From positions 1 through 5,621 of the forward strand of contig SKJD01000020.1 in NCBI GenBank assembly GCA_007116095.1: 5,621 nt of DNA, written 5' to 3'. The first letter of the stretch is position 1, and each line of letters opens with the position of its first letter. The position numbers and the translations under genes were made by a program. Positions 1 to 5,621 of the stretch are shown here, piece by piece. The notes beneath the pieces are model-generated. The model worked only from the letters and a program-made list of their open reading frames with translations. It had not been told where the DNA came from and did no database searches. The stretch comes from Candidatus Hydrogenedentota bacterium (GTDB lineage Bacteria > Hydrogenedentota > Hydrogenedentia > Hydrogenedentales > SCBR16-9).

Positions 1-724
1 GCACCTCGTCGTCGTCCATGATATCGCGCTCATTGTGCCCCGTCAGGAAGGCCACCTTCGGCTCCGTCCGCCGCAGCACATTGATCAGGGCGTTGGTGAA
101 GTCCCGCTCTTCCAGGCGGGGGCTCCCCCCGGAGAGCGTAATCACCCGCTGTCGATTGCCCGCACGCAGCACCACGGTGCCTTCGGCGGAGACATGGGTA
201 ACGTTCATCGCCTCCAGACGCGCCATGTCCACCTGCGGATCCATGAGCTGGATGTTCAGGAGGTCGGTGTGCTCCTCGCATTGCTCCAGGAAGCGCAAGG
301 TCTTGTCACGGGCAATGCGCACCAGTCGGTCCTCGACGTCCAGGAAGATGCAGTAAACCTCCACCTCCCGGGTCATGGTCTCCAGCACCTGCCGGGTCTG
401 CCGGGCAAGATCGCGCCGGCCTTCCTCGGTCAGGTCCAGGGAGCGTCCCCAGGAGTCCGCAAAGGCGAAAATCACCACACAAATCCCCAGGAATAGCAGC
501 GAGGCGACCACGGCATTGAGCATGCCGACCACGCGGCCTTCCACGACCGTCCAGCCGGTGGCGGTCCAGAGCAAGAGCCCCAGCCATACGATGCCCAGCG
601 CGATGCCGCCGATGAAGGGAACGAACACAAAGGGCGCGAAAGGCTCCCGTTGCCAAACCAGGAAATTGAGGGCCAGGGCGAAGCACAGCAGCGCGGCCAT
701 ACCTATCCAACGTCTTGCAGGCAT
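1..724 (-). CDS. GldG-type ABC transporter auxiliary protein, N-terminal part (runs off left edge)
   Basis: Likely the membrane-anchored auxiliary subunit of the ABC-2 exporter encoded just upstream. The frame is open from ATG at 724-722 to the window edge, giving 241 residues without a stop. Three hydrophobic segments lie at about residues 8-24, 32-54 and 67-89. Then comes DLTEEGRRDLARQT (97-110), which matches the family pattern of a transmembrane helix followed by 'DLT..+.+.LS..T', and FLTGHNERD (226-234), matching the FLTGHGE-like motif of the GldG/ABC_transp_aux extracytoplasmic domain. Family members are usually about 450-600 residues, so roughly half is missing here. The start follows a GGAGG inside the end of the permease gene, 11 bases before the ATG, slightly long; the two genes are five bases apart. 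Family assignment is by motif and gene order; the exported substrate is unknown. Confidence 0.85.
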   Translation of the reverse strand, partial: MPARRWIGMAALLCFALALNFLVWQREPFAPFVFVPFIGGIALGIVWLGLLLWTATGWTVVEGRVVGMLNAVVASLLFLGICVVIFAFADSWGRSLDLTEEGRRDLARQTRQVLETMTREVEVYCIFLDVEDRLVRIARDKTLRFLEQCEEHTDLLNIQLMDPQVDMARLEAMNVTHVSAEGTVVLRAGNRQRVITLSGGSPRLEERDFTNALINVLRRTEPKVAFLTGHNERDIMDDDEV

Positions 725-729
725 GCGAC

Positions 730-1560
730 TTATGACCTCCATTTACGACTCTCTAGCGCACGGAAGGTGAGAAAGAGAAAGAATGAACAAAAGAGCAGAT
801 AATAGACCACGTTCTTGGGATGAATGACGCCGAGCGCCAGCTCCCGGGCGTGGGCGTCCACGGGCAGTTCCATGACGAAGGCCCGGAAAGTCTGGTAGGC
901 GAAGTCCAGCGGCACGCGGATAATGCCCGCGACATGCTCCGGCAGCGGCGTGATCTCCGGCAGATTCTCCCCTGTGTAGCCCAGAATATACAGCAGCAGG
1001 TTCAGGCCGAAGGCCACCGTGCCCGCCGTAATCTGGTTTTTACTGATCGACGAGACAAAGAGCCCCAGGCTGATGAACGCGGCCCCCATCAGGAAAACCG
1101 TGACCACGCCGAAGACCAATACCAGCACCTCGACCTCGGCGAAATAGCCCATGATTGCGACGTGTACCCCGACCACGAGCATCATAATTAGCACCATGCC
1201 CATGGCCGCCATGAACTTCCCGAAGAGAATGTCCCGGTCACGCAAGGGCTGGGTCAGAAGCAGCTCGATCGTGCCCCGGTGCTTTTCCTCGGCGAAGAGG
1301 CGCATCGTGATCAGCGGCGAGAGGAACATGATCAGCGTGCCGCAGAACACCATGAAGGGGCTCAGCAACGTTTCCTCAAAATCCGGCACCGTCGAGTAGC
1401 CGTACATCGTAGGTTCTTGGGACACAAGGACATACATGTTGAACGAAAAAACAAAGGCCAACCCGGAGATCAGCGCAAACATCCCGACGACAATATAGCC
1501 GATGGGCGTGTAAAAAAAGCTTTGAAAATCGCGCTTGGCGACGACCCAGGCACTCCTCAT
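730..1560 (-). CDS. ABC-2 family permease (GldF-like)
   Basis: Integral inner-membrane subunit of an ABC-2 exporter, 276 residues, a usual length for the family. It opens with a short cytoplasmic segment VAKRDFQSFFYTPIGYI leading into the first helix, typical of GldF/NosY-type permeases. Hydrophobic segments are visible near residues 20-43, 66-88, 116-139, 145-170, 178-195 and 250-268, which fits six helices. The hallmark cytoplasmic stretch EEKHRGTIELLL (91-102), followed by TQPLRDRDILFGK, is the conserved coupling region after the second helix. The ATG start (1560-1558) overlaps the ATPase stop as ATGA and has GGGAG (1571-1575) ten bases upstream, so the two genes are probably translationally coupled. 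It should pair with the ATPase at 1557-2555 and the GldG-type protein downstream. A role in gliding is not implied; many non-gliding bacteria carry this set. Confidence 0.92.
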   Translation of the reverse strand: MRSAWVVAKRDFQSFFYTPIGYIVVGMFALISGLAFVFSFNMYVLVSQEPTMYGYSTVPDFEETLLSPFMVFCGTLIMFLSPLITMRLFAEEKHRGTIELLLTQPLRDRDILFGKFMAAMGMVLIMMLVVGVHVAIMGYFAEVEVLVLVFGVVTVFLMGAAFISLGLFVSSISKNQITAGTVAFGLNLLLYILGYTGENLPEITPLPEHVAGIIRVPLDFAYQTFRAFVMELPVDAHARELALGVIHPKNVVYYLLFCSFFLFLTFRALESRKWRS

Positions 1561-2555
1561 GCGTTTGACTCTCCCGCCGTTTCCTGTTGTGCGCTGATGG
1601 CGTCCCCGGTGGGCGGCAAGGTCTCCCGCTCCTTCGACACCACTTCCACAAAGATTTCCTCGAGGGTCCGAGCGCGTTCTTCGAGTGACACCAGCGGCAC
1701 CTGCGCCTGCACCAGGGCCTGCGCCAGCGCGGCATTGAGTTCCCTACCCGCCGAAGCCTTCTCATTGCCCCGCACACTAAAGACATTGGGCGTCTCTTCG
1801 CGCACTTCCGCCACCCCCGGCGTCGTGCGCAGGGTATGCAGCGCCTTGTCCCCGTTAGCGGCCACCTTCACGAGTAATTGCTGCGCCCTACCAAAGCCGG
1901 CGAGGTTTTCCATGCTGTCCTGCGCCACGATATGCCCCTGGTTGATGATCAGCACCCGCTGGCAGAGCATGGAGACCTCCGGCAGTATGTGTGTGCTGAT
2001 GAGTACGGTGTGATACTCGCGCAGCCCCTTAATCATTTTGCGTATTTCGACGATCTGCTCGGGGTCCAGCCCGACCGTCGGTTCGTCCAGCACCAACACC
2101 TTCGGGCTGCCGACGAGGGCCTGGGCCAGCCCGACGCGCTGCCGGTAACCCTTGGACAGGTTGCCGACGATGCGGTTGGCCATGTGCCCGAGTCCGCAGC
2201 GCTCCATCACCCGTTCCGACTCGACCAGGCGCGCACGGCGGCGCATCCCCTTGATCTCGGCAATGTAGGACAGAAAGCCCTTCACGGTCATCTCGTCGTA
2301 GAGCGGCACCCGCTCGGGCAGGTAGCCCACCCTGCGCTTGACCTCCAGCGGTTCCAGATGGACCTCATAGCCGTCGATGTGGGCTGTACCCCGGGAAGCC
2401 GGCGAGAAGCCCGTCAGAATACGCATCGTCGTGCTTTTCCCAGCGCCGTTGGGCCCCAGGAAACCGACGATCTCCCCGGCTTCGACCTCGAACGACACGT
2501 CCTGTATCGCCGCGAACGCGCCGAAGTACTTGGTCAAGTTGTTTACCTGAATCAT
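1557..2555 (-). CDS. ABC transporter ATP-binding protein (GldA/NosF/CcmA type)
   Basis: Cytoplasmic ATPase that would drive the ABC-2 exporter; 332 residues from the ATG at 2555-2553. The nucleotide-binding domain fills residues 1-220. It has Walker A GPNGAGKS (34-41), a Q-loop position occupied by the E of GYLPER (77-82, as is common in GldA/NosF relatives), signature LSKGYRQR (133-140), Walker B VLVLDEP (153-159), D-loop GLDP (162-165) and switch histidine H189 in STH. Residues from about 225 form the C-terminal domain typical of ABC-2 ATPases, ending in RTLEEIFVEVV. The start was chosen because MIQVNNLTKYFG is the normal family N-terminus and GGAG lies ten bases upstream. The frame stays open upstream to an ATG at 2810 (85 extra codons), but that part has no recognisable fold and looks like untranslated leader. 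First gene of the three-gene operon. Confidence 0.95.
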   Translation of the reverse strand: MIQVNNLTKYFGAFAAIQDVSFEVEAGEIVGFLGPNGAGKSTTMRILTGFSPASRGTAHIDGYEVHLEPLEVKRRVGYLPERVPLYDEMTVKGFLSYIAEIKGMRRRARLVESERVMERCGLGHMANRIVGNLSKGYRQRVGLAQALVGSPKVLVLDEPTVGLDPEQIVEIRKMIKGLREYHTVLISTHILPEVSMLCQRVLIINQGHIVAQDSMENLAGFGRAQQLLVKVAANGDKALHTLRTTPGVAEVREETPNVFSVRGNEKASAGRELNAALAQALVQAQVPLVSLEERARTLEEIFVEVVSKERETLPPTGDAISAQQETAGESNA

Positions 2556-2618
2556 GAAAGAAAAACTCCGCGCCGGGACATTAGCCAACCGCCCGACGAT
2601 TCGCAAGTGATTAGAGGC

Positions 2619-2635
2619 TCGCCGGGAACCGGCGA
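2619..2635 (-). repeat. Perfect 7-bp inverted repeat in the ATPase leader
   Basis: TCGCCGG (2619-2625) and CCGGCGA (2629-2635) form a 7-bp GC-rich stem with a 3-base loop. It lies 64 bases upstream of the ATPase start, inside the predicted leader. A weaker hairpin, CTCAG/CTGAG at 2643-2658 with a six-base loop, sits next to it. Neither is followed by a T-run on the minus strand, so they do not look like intrinsic terminators. A role in mRNA structure or protein binding is possible but not shown. Confidence 0.4.
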
Positions 2636-2836
2636 AAAGACGCTCAGGATGGGCTGAGAGGCCCGAAAATGGAAGAACCCGCAGATCTTTTGCCGATCGC
2701 GAACAATCGCGCCGTCTCAGCGGCTTCTGCGGTGTACATGCAAAATACCCGGGCAAGGAACGCCCCCGCGCAGTCCCGCAGTGGAACCACGCCGAATGCG
2801 CCCGGCGCATGTTTTAATTTTCCTCTTTACCGCCTA

Positions 2837-2866
2837 AGTGTAGGGATTTCATCCCGATTTTTTCAA
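2837..2866 (-). promoter_or_regulatory. Candidate sigma70-type promoter for the ABC operon
   Basis: On the minus strand TTGAAA (2866-2861) and TACACT (2842-2837) are separated by 18 bases, four-of-six or better matches to the -35 and -10 consensus. They lie in the most AT-rich part of the intergenic region and point towards the ATPase gene. Transcription would begin near 2830, giving a leader of about 275 bases before the ATPase ATG. The spacer contains the palindrome GGGAT-TTC-ATCCC (2843-2855), which could be an operator. This is a consensus match only. Confidence 0.4.
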
Positions 2867-2991
2867 GTTAATAAGCGACCGATTCCCTGTTTATGATGAC
2901 AAGCCCACGGAAGAACTTCTCCGAAATGGGAGAGAGAAGCGCCGAAAAGACCCAGCGGAGCAACCGACAATCGACCGCCCCGCACCCGGGT

Positions 2992-3018
2992 GTGGACTTG
3001 GTGGACTTGGTGGACAGC
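2992..3018. repeat. Three tandem copies of a 9-bp unit (GTGGACTTG)
   Basis: GTGGACTTG occurs at 2992-3000 and again at 3001-3009. A third copy at 3010-3018 keeps the first six bases (GTGGAC) and then diverges. TGGTGGA (3008-3014) is also complementary to TCCACCA (3034-3040), so the end of the array could pair with sequence just downstream. It lies about 140 bases upstream of the ATP-grasp gene. Possible readings are a dispersed intergenic repeat, a binding-site array, or simple replication slippage. Confidence 0.6.
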
Positions 3019-3156
3019 GCACCCTGTTCACATTCCACCACCTTCTCCGCGCGCTTGCTCCGGGGCGGGACGCATTGCTAAGCTGATGCGCCTGACGACG
3101 GCGAAGGACGCGGTCGCTTACCCCAGGTTCCCAACCATCGGAATACGCTTCACTCC

Positions 3157-4236
3157 ATGCATCAGATTCCTCCGGAAAAGCCACTGGTCGTATTGGTTAT
3201 CGCGGTCGGCGGCAACGTGAGCCAGGGCATCTTGAAAGCCCTGGCACTGAGCGATTTGCCGACCCGGGTGATCGGTACGGACATCAGCCCGCAGCAGATG
3301 GGGCTGCACAGCGTGGACGTCGCCTATGTCGCGCCCTGGGCGAATGATCCGGGTTTTGTCGACTGGTGCATCGGCATCTGTAAGCGCGAGAAGGTGGATG
3401 TCATTCTCTCGGGCTGCGAGCCGGTGCTGCGTCCCCTGGCAGCGCATCGGGCCCATATCGAGGCTGAAAGCGGGGCTGTCTGCTTCGTGACCAGCCCGGA
3501 AATCCTCGAAATCTGCGACGACAAGTACAACACCTGCGCCTGGCTGGAAGCCAACGGCCTGCCCTTCCCGGCCTATGCGGCAGCGGTGGATGCAGCGGGA
3601 CTGGAGAAGCTGGCGCAGGAACACGGCTTCCCGCTGATCGCCAAGCCCCGGCGGGGCGGTGGTTCACAAGGGGTAATGCAACTGGAGGACGACTGGGACC
3701 TGCGCTACATCGCACGCAAGCACGGCTATGTGGTGCAGGAGTACCTGGGCAACCCGCAGTCGGAGTACACCGTCGGTTGTTTCCACGATTGCAACGGCGC
3801 GCTCTGCGGCAGCATGGTGCTGTGGCGGGAGCTGCTGGCGGGCACCACCTACCGCGCCGAGGCCGGGGCCTTCCCGGAAGTGCGTGCGGCGGCCGAAGCG
3901 ATTGCGCAGACGCTGCGCCCCCAGGGCCCCTGCAACATCCAGATCCGCATGACCCCTCGCGGTCCGGTCTGCTTCGAGATCAACCCCCGCTTCTCCGGCA
4001 CCACCCCCATCCGCGCGCGGATGGGCTTCAATGAGGTGGACGCGGCGCTCCGGCATTTTGTTCTGGGCGAGGCGGCTCCGAAGCTGCCGGAGGTACATCA
4101 GGGCGTCGCCCTGCGCTACTGGAACGAGCTCTACGCTGGAGACGAGGCCCTGACGGCCCTGGAAGCCACCGGGGAGCTACGCCACAGTGCGGAGACCCTG
4201 GGCTGGGTAGAAGACTACGGGATGCCCCCGGCATGA
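3157..4236 (+). CDS. ATP-grasp domain protein (CarB/PylC-like carboxylate-amine ligase family)
   Basis: Predicted cytosolic ATP-dependent ligase, 359 residues, which would activate a carboxylate as acyl-phosphate and join it to an amine or thiol; its substrate is unknown. Residues 10-120 form a pre-ATP-grasp Rossmann-like domain (VLVIAVGGNVSQG, 12-24; GTDISP, 40-45; ILSGCEP, 83-89), as in CarB and PylC relatives. Next are DDKYNT (121-126), the ATP-binding lysine in FPLIAKPRRGGGSQGV (158-173), hinge VVQEYL (192-197), and metal-binding positions Q262, E274 and N276 in CNIQIRM and CFEINPRFSG. All core residues look intact. No ATG, GTG or TTG lies in frame between an upstream TAA (3079-3081) and this ATG, so the start is fairly firm, although no good ribosome-binding site precedes it (only GGAA, 13 bases away). 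The stop overlaps the next start as ATGA, implying coupled translation and a shared pathway. Confidence 0.9.
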   Translation: MHQIPPEKPLVVLVIAVGGNVSQGILKALALSDLPTRVIGTDISPQQMGLHSVDVAYVAPWANDPGFVDWCIGICKREKVDVILSGCEPVLRPLAAHRAHIEAESGAVCFVTSPEILEICDDKYNTCAWLEANGLPFPAYAAAVDAAGLEKLAQEHGFPLIAKPRRGGGSQGVMQLEDDWDLRYIARKHGYVVQEYLGNPQSEYTVGCFHDCNGALCGSMVLWRELLAGTTYRAEAGAFPEVRAAAEAIAQTLRPQGPCNIQIRMTPRGPVCFEINPRFSGTTPIRARMGFNEVDAALRHFVLGEAAPKLPEVHQGVALRYWNELYAGDEALTALEATGELRHSAETLGWVEDYGMPPA

Positions 4237-5129
4237 GGGTGCTGGTAACGGGTATCTCCGGACATGTGGGCGGGGCGGTAGCCAAGCAGCTTCTGGAAGC
4301 CGGCCATGAAGTACACGGCGTCAGCCGCACCCTGCCGGTAGGTCCATTGGCGACGGCCTGCACCTGCCACGCGATGGGCATCGCCGCCCCGGACTTCGTG
4401 GAAGCCCTCTCCCCCATGCTCGGACCATGCGATGCCGTGGTGCATGCGGCGGCTTGTCAGGACATGCGCCTGGACGCGACGAAAATCAGCCGCATCAACG
4501 CCTTTGGCACGCACCAGGTGCTGGCCCTGGCCCTGCGGCTGGGCGCCCGGCAATGCGTCTACCTGTCCTCACTCAGCCTGCTCGGCCTGCCACAGACACA
4601 TCCCGTCACCGAGGCGCACCCCGTCGCGCCATCGGACGCCTACGCCCTCTCCAAGTACTACGGCGAACAACTTTGCCGCTTGGCCGAAGCGGCAGGACTC
4701 CCCTGCGCATCCCTGCGCATCTCCTCACCCATCGGCCCCGGCCTGCGTTACCGGCGCATCTTCCTTCTCTTCGTGGAAAAGGCGCTGCGCCACGAGCCCA
4801 TCACACTGCACGGACAGGGCGCGCGTCGGCAGGACTACGTGGATGTACGCGACATCGCACGGGCCGTGCTGCTAACGCTGGAAAAGGCGGGGGGCTGTAG
4901 CGGCGTCTACCAGATCGGCTCCGGCCAGCCCGTTTCCAACCGCGAACTCGCCGAGAGCTGCATCCGCACCCTGGACTCCCGGTCCGAAATCGGCTTCAGC
5001 GGCCAGCCCGACCCCCACGACGCCGTCTGCTGGGACCTCAGCCTGGAAAAAGCGGCCAAGGAACTGGGCTTCGCCCCGCGCCATGGCCTGGAGGATTCAA
5101 TCCGCAATCTGGCTGCCGAGCTGGATTGA
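4233..5129 (+). CDS. NAD(P)-dependent epimerase/dehydratase (extended SDR family)
   Basis: Predicted sugar-nucleotide-type epimerase, dehydratase or reductase, 298 residues, cytosolic. The N-terminal Rossmann motif is VTGISGHVGG (5-14, the TGxxGxxG pattern). HAAA (71-74) follows the fourth strand, and N89 sits in the usual N-x-x-G-T segment (NAFGTH). The catalytic set is S112 or S113 (YLSSLSLLG) with Y137 and K141 in DAYALSKYYGE. The substrate-side motifs SLRISSPIGPG (160-170) and RRQDYVDVRDIARA (198-211) are typical of extended SDRs acting on nucleotide sugars. Length is slightly under the usual 310-340. Its start overlaps the stop of the ATP-grasp gene by four bases, with only a weak GGGA upstream, so it is probably translated by coupling. 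The exact reaction cannot be told from the motifs; a 3-beta-HSD-like or dTDP-rhamnose reductase-like activity is also possible. Confidence 0.9.
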   Translation: MRVLVTGISGHVGGAVAKQLLEAGHEVHGVSRTLPVGPLATACTCHAMGIAAPDFVEALSPMLGPCDAVVHAAACQDMRLDATKISRINAFGTHQVLALALRLGARQCVYLSSLSLLGLPQTHPVTEAHPVAPSDAYALSKYYGEQLCRLAEAAGLPCASLRISSPIGPGLRYRRIFLLFVEKALRHEPITLHGQGARRQDYVDVRDIARAVLLTLEKAGGCSGVYQIGSGQPVSNRELAESCIRTLDSRSEIGFSGQPDPHDAVCWDLSLEKAAKELGFAPRHGLEDSIRNLAAELD

Positions 5130-5148
5130 TGATCAGGCCCATTTGATC

Positions 5149-5178
5149 CGCCAATGAACGCGAATATACGCAAATGAG
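5149..5178. repeat. Three phased imperfect 10-bp repeats (CGCNAATRWR)
   Basis: CGCCAATGAA (5149-5158), CGCGAATATA (5159-5168) and CGCAAATGAG (5169-5178) follow each other without a gap and share the pattern CGC-N-AAT. The period is about one helical turn. It sits in the 99-bp spacer between two convergent genes. Similar short runs with a CGC/AAT period recur in spacers of many environmental bacteria, so a dispersed intergenic element is likely; function unknown. Confidence 0.5.
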
Positions 5179-5195
5179 GGCAACACTTACAACGA

Positions 5196-5217
5196 TAGGG
5201 CGCTTGGCCCTGCCCTA
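5196..5217. terminator. Weak hairpin between convergent genes, possible bidirectional terminator
   Basis: TAGGGC (5196-5201) pairs with GCCCTA (5212-5217) around a 10-base loop; alternatively AGGGC (5197-5201) pairs with GCCCT (5207-5211) around five bases. The position between converging stop codons suits a shared terminator, but there is no T-run on either side, so intrinsic termination is doubtful. Confidence 0.25.
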
Positions 5218-5228
5218 CTCGTGATGAT

Positions 5229-5621
5229 CTATTTCGAGCGTGGTGTTTCCGCCTTCCTGAAAACGAAGATATGCCCGACCCAGAGCGGCCAGGCGTTGCC
5301 GAAGACGGGGTTGGCGAGGCGGTTGACGGTGGCGAGAATCCGCTGGAGGAGGCCGGTGACGCCGCCTTCGCGCTGTATGGGCGCGGGGTAGATGGCTTCG
5401 AGGGCGAAGCCGTGGCGCTCCACAAGGGCGGTCATGCCCGCGCGGGAGAAGAGGACCGTATGCCAGGGCGGCCAGAAGACCTGGTGCAAGGTGGGCAGTT
5501 CCCGGGAACGACGCCCCAAGCGGGTCAGGGTAGCCAACAAAGTCGCGAAATGGGCCGTGGGTTGCAGGCTGATCACCAGGCCGCCGGGTTTCAACAAGCG
5601 GTGCGCCGCGTGCAACCAGGC
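5229..5621 (-). CDS. Class I SAM-dependent methyltransferase, C-terminal part (runs off right edge)
   Basis: The C-terminal 130 residues of a methyltransferase whose N-terminus, including the SAM-binding glycine-rich loop, lies beyond the window. From the edge the frame reads AWLHAAHRLLKPGGLVIS, the post-motif region 'ea.RvLkPGG.l.i..P' of Methyltransf_11/23-type enzymes. HQVFWPPWHTVLFSRAGMTALVERHGF follows, matching the 'P.H...fs..~l..ll...GF' segment seen in glycan- and quinone-type methyltransferases. The protein ends with a final strand, GHIFVFRKA. The TTG at 5615-5613 is in frame but is an internal codon, not the start. The stop is TAG at 5231-5229, and the gene converges on the epimerase gene with a 99-bp gap. 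The acceptor cannot be identified; the neighbouring ligase and epimerase make a sugar or small-molecule acceptor plausible. Confidence 0.85.
   Translation of the reverse strand, partial: AWLHAAHRLLKPGGLVISLQPTAHFATLLATLTRLGRRSRELPTLHQVFWPPWHTVLFSRAGMTALVERHGFALEAIYPAPIQREGGVTGLLQRILATVNRLANPVFGNAWPLWVGHIFVFRKAETPRSK

Larger units (their letters stand above)
2556..3156. other. Intergenic region between the divergent ABC exporter and ATP-grasp operons
   Basis: About 600 bases with no reading frame that resembles a protein family on either strand. Short frames (2893-3081 plus, 2891-3184 minus) have arginine- and serine-rich low-information translations. The left part would be the 5' leader of the ABC operon and carries two small hairpins (2619-2635 and 2643-2658). 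The AT-rich stretch 2812-2897 carries a candidate minus-strand promoter. The right part holds a 9-bp triplet repeat (2992-3018). No clear plus-strand promoter for the ATP-grasp gene was found; TATGAT at 2892-2897 could be a -10 box but lacks a good -35 partner. Confidence 0.7.

Noticed and set aside
1279..2013. 244-codon plus-strand open frame
   Set aside because: It lies antisense across the permease and ATPase genes, whose motifs are unambiguous; its translation is low-information and matches no family.
1878..2657. 259-codon plus-strand open frame
   Set aside because: Antisense to the ATPase gene; a typical GC-rich mirror frame with an excess of His, Asp and Arg and no domain motif.
2843..2863. 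Hairpin plus six-T run resembling a plus-strand intrinsic terminator
   Set aside because: The stem is only 5 bp with a 3-base loop and there is no plus-strand gene upstream to terminate; a promoter/operator reading fits better.
2891..3184. Small open frames on both strands in the intergenic region
   Set aside because: Both translations are rich in Arg, Ser and Pro, contain the tandem repeat, and lack family-like features.
3118..3624. 168-codon minus-strand open frame
   Set aside because: Antisense to the ATP-grasp gene, with no recognisable motif.
5229..5615. Complete small methyltransferase starting at TTG 5615
   Set aside because: The frame continues in family-like sequence up to the window edge (AW before the TTG), and a 128-residue protein would lack the SAM-binding loop, so it is a truncated view of a longer gene.
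1..5621. tRNA, rRNA, CRISPR array, insertion sequence or att site
   Set aside because: No cloverleaf, ribosomal RNA, spaced repeat array, transposase or terminal inverted repeats were seen anywhere in the window.

Overview
The window is GC-rich bacterial DNA (most coding stretches look above 60% GC) with tightly packed genes and four-base ATGA stop/start overlaps. The protein types and base composition would fit a gammaproteobacterium or another proteobacterium, possibly an environmental chemolithotroph or methylotroph. That placement is inference from general character only, because no marker gene is present.

Left half (1-2555, all on the minus strand): a three-gene ABC-2 export operon read right to left. 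It encodes an ATPase of the GldA/NosF/CcmA type (1557-2555), an ABC-2 permease of the GldF type (730-1560) and a membrane-anchored GldG-type auxiliary protein (724 down past the left edge). The ATPase stop and permease start overlap by four bases, and the permease and GldG-type genes are five bases apart. The three products should form one inner-membrane complex. Such operons are widespread in bacteria that do not glide, and their cargo is generally unknown.

Middle (2556-3156, about 600 bases): no convincing gene. It holds a plausible minus-strand sigma70-type promoter with a palindrome in its spacer, a leader of about 280 bases with two short hairpins ahead of the ATPase gene, and three tandem copies of a 9-bp unit beginning GTGGAC. 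It is a divergent intergenic region between the ABC operon and the right-hand genes.

Right half (3157-5621): an ATP-grasp ligase-like protein (3157-4236, plus) is translationally coupled by an ATGA overlap to an NAD(P)-dependent epimerase/dehydratase of the extended SDR family (4233-5129, plus). After a 99-bp spacer carrying phased 10-bp repeats comes the C-terminal part of a convergent class I SAM-dependent methyltransferase (5229 to the right edge, minus). Ligase, sugar-type epimerase and methyltransferase together suggest a small-molecule or surface-glycan modification locus. This is the least explained and most interesting part of the window, but the substrate cannot be read from the sequence.
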